From assembly GCA_946403625.1 (NCBI GenBank), contig CAMJAP010000002.1:1-64000 (forward strand): a stretch of 64,000 bases of DNA. Direction: 5' to 3'. The notes below the pieces were generated by a model. It worked only from the letters and a program-made list of their open reading frames with translations, did no database searches and was not told the origin of the DNA. Shown here piece by piece: positions 61,185 to 64,000 of the stretch (its first letter is position 1; every line of letters begins with the position of its first letter). The stretch is from an uncultured Lachnospiraceae bacterium (GTDB lineage Bacteria; Bacillota; Clostridia; Lachnospirales; Lachnospiraceae). Position numbers and translations under genes: made by a program.

Positions 61185-62774
61185 ATGGCGATGTTTTTGA
61201 ATAAAAAGAGAATCGTATCTTTTTGCGGAGCGGTGCTGGCGGCTTCTTTTTTGTGCGGCTGTCACGGGGCAAAGGAAAAGCATGAGTTTGTGGTGCCGGA
61301 AACACTGGACACCACCCGGAATATGGAACTGACCTTTTGGGCCAAGAACGATACCAACATCACGCAGACCAGGATCTATGAAAAAGCCATCGCGGATTTT
61401 GAAGAACTGTATCCCAATATCAGCGTGAACCTGCGTCTGTATACGGATTACGGCAAGATCTACAACGATGTGATCACAAACATTGCCACCGATACGACAC
61501 CGAATATCTGCATCACTTACCCGGATCATATCGCAACCTATATCTCCGGCGCGGATACCGTGGTGCCGCTGGATCAGTTATTTTCGGATGCGCGTTACGG
61601 GCTTGGGGGCTCGGAACTGCGTTACGACGGGCCGACGGAAGCAGAAGTGATCCCGCAGTTTCTGAAGGAATGCGAGATCGGGGGTGTGCATTATGCGGTG
61701 CCCTATATGCGCTCCACAGAAGCATGTTATGTCAATAGAGATATGGTGGAGGCTCTGGGCTATACGCTGCCGGAGACACTGACATGGGATTTTGTCTGGG
61801 AAGTGTCCGATGCAGCGATGAAAAAGGATGCCGACGGAAATTTTGCAATCAACGGGCAGCAGGTGATGATCCCGTTCATCTACAAGTCTACGGACAATAT
61901 GATGATACAGCAGTTACGGCAGAGGGGCGCCGGTTATTCCGATGCTTCCGGCAATGTGGAGATTTTTAACGATACCACGAAGGAACTGCTGCAGACGATC
62001 TCAAAACATGCGGCCAACAAAGCCTTTTCTACCTTTAAGATCTCCAGTTATCCGGGAAACTTCTTAAATGCCGGACAGTGTATCTTTGCGGTGGATTCCA
62101 CTGCCGGTGCGACCTGGATGGGGCATCAGGCAACGCACCTGGATATCAGCGCGGACAAACTGGTGGATTTTCAGATGGAAGTAATGACGGTGCCGCAGTT
62201 CGATCCGGCCAATCCGCAGATGATCTCTCAGGGGCCGTCCCTGTGCATCTTTAACAAGAGCGACCCGCAGGAGGTGCTGGCCAGCTGGCTGTTTATGCAG
62301 TATCTGCTGACCAACGAAGTGCAGATCGCCTACTCCCAGACGGAAGGGTACGTACCGGTGACCTCCAAGGCGCAGCAGTCCGCGGAATATCAGGACTATC
62401 TGTCCCGGGCCGGTGAAGATAACGATCTGTATTATGATGTAAAGATCGCAGCAGCCAGACTGCTTTTGGATAACACGGAGCATACGTTTATCACGCCGGT
62501 ATTTAATGGCTCGGCATCGCTTCGGGATGCGGCGGGGCAGATGATCGAAAATGTGACCAAATCCACCAGGCGCAAGGAGACGGTGGATGATGCGTATTTT
62601 GAGAAACTGTATGCGGATATGAATGCGCTGTACCATCTGGATCAGTATGCGGATTCGGAAGGAAAGCGGGAACTGGGGCCTCTGCCGGCGGAGTCCAAGA
62701 TGCTGTTGGGCGGTCTGGCGACAGCCTGGGTCGGTATTTTCGTATATTTTGTACGAATCAGAAAGAAAAAATAA
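61185..62774 (+). CDS. Carbohydrate ABC importer binding lipoprotein with C-terminal TM segment
   Basis: This 529-residue substrate-binding protein has a lipoprotein signal (VLAASFLCGCHG, cysteine near 26). A family 1 binding fold follows (NMELTFWAKNDTNITQTRIYEKAIADFEELYPNISV). Unusually, it ends in a second hydrophobic segment with a basic tail (MLLGGLATAWVGIFVYFVRIRKKK) after PLPAES. That order resembles a sorting signal, though the pentapeptide is not a standard LPXTG. The substrate is unknown, though the family and context suggest an oligosaccharide. Confidence 0.9.
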   Translation: MAMFLNKKRIVSFCGAVLAASFLCGCHGAKEKHEFVVPETLDTTRNMELTFWAKNDTNITQTRIYEKAIADFEELYPNISVNLRLYTDYGKIYNDVITNIATDTTPNICITYPDHIATYISGADTVVPLDQLFSDARYGLGGSELRYDGPTEAEVIPQFLKECEIGGVHYAVPYMRSTEACYVNRDMVEALGYTLPETLTWDFVWEVSDAAMKKDADGNFAINGQQVMIPFIYKSTDNMMIQQLRQRGAGYSDASGNVEIFNDTTKELLQTISKHAANKAFSTFKISSYPGNFLNAGQCIFAVDSTAGATWMGHQATHLDISADKLVDFQMEVMTVPQFDPANPQMISQGPSLCIFNKSDPQEVLASWLFMQYLLTNEVQIAYSQTEGYVPVTSKAQQSAEYQDYLSRAGEDNDLYYDVKIAAARLLLDNTEHTFITPVFNGSASLRDAAGQMIENVTKSTRRKETVDDAYFEKLYADMNALYHLDQYADSEGKRELGPLPAESKMLLGGLATAWVGIFVYFVRIRKKK

Positions 62775-62796
62775 AGATATATTGCATAAAATAGCA

Positions 62797-62825
62797 ATAG
62801 AATAATTGTGGAATGTGTGTATAAT
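62797..62825 (+). promoter_or_regulatory. Possible promoter of the small lipoprotein genes
   Basis: A consensus TATAAT at 62820 lies 43 bases before ATG 62868. The -35 (ATAGAA, 17 bases upstream) is poor. Confidence 0.35.
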
Positions 62826-62867
62826 ACTCGTTGGAGATGTGGAGAGTCTCCGGTGGGAGGAAACACT

Positions 62868-63068
62868 ATGAAAAAGAAAATGATGCTTGGGATCGCGGGC
62901 ATCACGGCAATTCTCTCACTGAGTGCCTGTGGCGAGTTTGAGTGTGATATGTGCGGTGAGGAAAAGACCGGCAAATCCTACACGGTAACGGTTCTGGGCG
63001 ACGAAGAGATGACGATCTGCGAGGATTGTTATCAGACAGTGAAAGAATTGATGGATGCGATCAACTAA
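62868..63068 (+). CDS. Small lipoprotein with a zinc-ribbon-like CxxC pair
   Basis: ATG 62868 follows GGTGGGAGGAAAC. The 66-residue product has a lipobox (ILSLSACG, cysteine near 21), leaving about 45 mature residues. These hold CDMC and CEDC, 23 residues apart, a treble-clef or zinc-ribbon-like arrangement rare on exported proteins of this size. Function unknown. It is 17 bases before the next lipoprotein gene and probably cotranscribed. Confidence 0.75.
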   Translation: MKKKMMLGIAGITAILSLSACGEFECDMCGEEKTGKSYTVTVLGDEEMTICEDCYQTVKELMDAIN

Positions 63069-63085
63069 TAAGGAGGAAAGAAACT

Positions 63086-63967
63086 ATGAAAAAGAGAATG
63101 GCAATGGTAATGGCACTTGGAATGACCGTAGCACTGGCTGCTTGCGGTACCGAAGCACCGGCACAGACAACGGATGCAGCAGCTCCGACCGAGGCTGAGG
63201 TTGCAGCAGAGCCGACCGAAGCAGAAGCTGAGCCGACCGAGGCAGAAGCAGAGCCGACCGAAGCAGAGGCAGAGCCGACCGAGGCAGAAGCAGAGGCAAC
63301 GGATGCAGAGGTAATGAGCTATGCAGATTATGCTGCAGCTGAGGTTGACGATCCGGTTTGTGTAGATGTTTATGTACAGGCTACACAGGCTTGGTGGGAG
63401 AAGGACGGCCAGGGCCTGATCACTGTTTATGCAGCAGATGAGGATGGCGCATACTTCATCTACAACATGGCTTGCACCGAGGAAGATTCCGCAAATCTGA
63501 CCCAGGGTGCTCACATTCTGGTAAGCGGATTTAAGTCCGAGTGGTCCGGCGAGGTGGAGATCATCGATGCAACCTTCGAACTGGTAGAGGATGACGCTAC
63601 TTTCGTAGCAGAGGCAGAGGATGTTACCGAACTGCTTGGTACCGATGAGCTGATCGATCATCAGAATCAGTTTGTAGCATTTACCGATCTGGAAGTTGTT
63701 GCAAAGCAGGATGCTGACGGCAACGATGCAGCTTTCCTGTACAACTGGGACGGCTCCGGTGAGGCAGGCAGCGATCTGTACTTTGATGTAAAGGCTGCAG
63801 ATGACGCTGTATACACCTTCACGGTAGAGTCTTATCTGTGCGGCGAAGATACCGATGTTTACAAGGCTGTGGAAGCTCTGAACGTTGGTGACAAGATCGA
63901 TGCAGAAGGTTTCCTGTACTGGTATGAGGGCGTTAACCCGCACATCACCGCAGTAACCGTAAAATAA
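63086..63967 (+). CDS. Lipoprotein with PTEAEAE repeats
   Basis: ATG 63086 follows AAGGAGGAAAG. The 293-residue product has a lipobox (LGMTVALAACG, cysteine near 20), four PTEAEAE repeats forming an acidic stalk (about 43-70), and a folded part of about 210 residues (VCVDVYVQATQAWWEKDGQGLITVYAADEDGAYFIYNMACT...). That part has the look of two OB-type beta-barrels (ILVSGFKSEWSGEVEIID and KIDAEGFLYWYEGVNPHITAV). The C-terminal VNPHITAVTVK ends close to the window edge but the stop is present. Codon use is strongly biased, as for an abundant protein. Confidence 0.78.
   Translation: MKKRMAMVMALGMTVALAACGTEAPAQTTDAAAPTEAEVAAEPTEAEAEPTEAEAEPTEAEAEPTEAEAEATDAEVMSYADYAAAEVDDPVCVDVYVQATQAWWEKDGQGLITVYAADEDGAYFIYNMACTEEDSANLTQGAHILVSGFKSEWSGEVEIIDATFELVEDDATFVAEAEDVTELLGTDELIDHQNQFVAFTDLEVVAKQDADGNDAAFLYNWDGSGEAGSDLYFDVKAADDAVYTFTVESYLCGEDTDVYKAVEALNVGDKIDAEGFLYWYEGVNPHITAVTVK
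63212..63295 (+). repeat. 21-bp tandem repeat (four units) encoding PTEAEAE
   Basis: Four in-frame copies of CCGACCGARGCAGARGCWGAG differ only at a few third positions. Near-identity suggests recent expansion or active slippage. Confidence 0.85.
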
Positions 63968-64000
63968 TCGGCTGCAAATAAAACATTGTATTTTTTTGCA

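Noticed and set aside
63212-63295. CRISPR array
   Set aside because: The units are directly adjacent with no spacers and encode an in-frame protein repeat.

Overview
The window is typical of a Clostridia-class Bacillota, most likely a gut or rumen member of Lachnospiraceae. This rests on strong AGGAGG-type ribosome binding sites, mostly co-directional genes, a FeoA-FeoB fusion, a bifunctional ArgJ, an FMN riboswitch before a ribD-ribE-ribBA-ribH operon, and the comEA/two-component/GerMN/comEC/holA gene order. A CBM2-like module in a secreted protein fits a plant-fibre habitat. I see no rRNA, tRNA, CRISPR array, transposase or phage module. All assignments come from reading translations and motifs; no database search was run.

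Layout. 0-2.8 kb: the end of the F1Fo ATP synthase operon (atpA 3' end, atpG, atpD, atpC). 2.8-7.6 kb: a small unknown gene, a SpoVB/MurJ-type flippase and a FeoAB iron transporter; the last two each take their Shine-Dalgarno from a copy of the same intergenic repeat. 7.6-17.0 kb: an accessory island with six paralogs of a membrane protein family I do not recognise and two related exported proteins, one with a CBM2-like domain. Related terminators and promoters sit at its transcription-unit boundaries. This is the best candidate for an undescribed system. 17.0-23.5 kb: ridA, the FMN-riboswitch riboflavin operon with a HAD phosphatase, then argG. 23.5-32.1 kb: a DUF1294 protein, TrkAH potassium uptake, a GNAT enzyme, argJ-argB-argD and an orphan solute-binding protein.

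32.3-45.4 kb: a competence and envelope cluster (comEA, response regulator and histidine kinase, GerMN lipoprotein, comEC, holA, surE). Between comEC and holA lie a small ORF, a VWA lipoprotein, a BrnT-BrnA toxin-antitoxin pair, a gene-poor stretch with phased DnaA boxes, and a sodium:solute symporter on the opposite strand. 45.4-49.0 kb: an XRE regulator facing a secreted repeat/NPCBM-like protein across two matching operator-like sites, a 225-bp palindromic element and several small or low-complexity genes. 49.0-52.7 kb: a 5'-nucleotidase, mutY, metF and a stand-alone MetH activation domain.

52.7-58.2 kb: a phosphorelay to cyclic-di-GMP module. It comprises a 1250-residue hybrid kinase with two dCache sensors and a vestigial phosphoacceptor domain, a lone receiver, and a REC-GGDEF-GGDEF protein. 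In that protein one GGDEF domain keeps the active site and the other keeps the inhibitory-site motif. 58.3-62.8 kb: a complete carbohydrate-type ABC importer (ATPase, two permeases, lipoprotein binding protein) behind a terminator. 62.8-64 kb: two small lipoproteins, one with a CxxC pair and one with a 21-bp tandem repeat.
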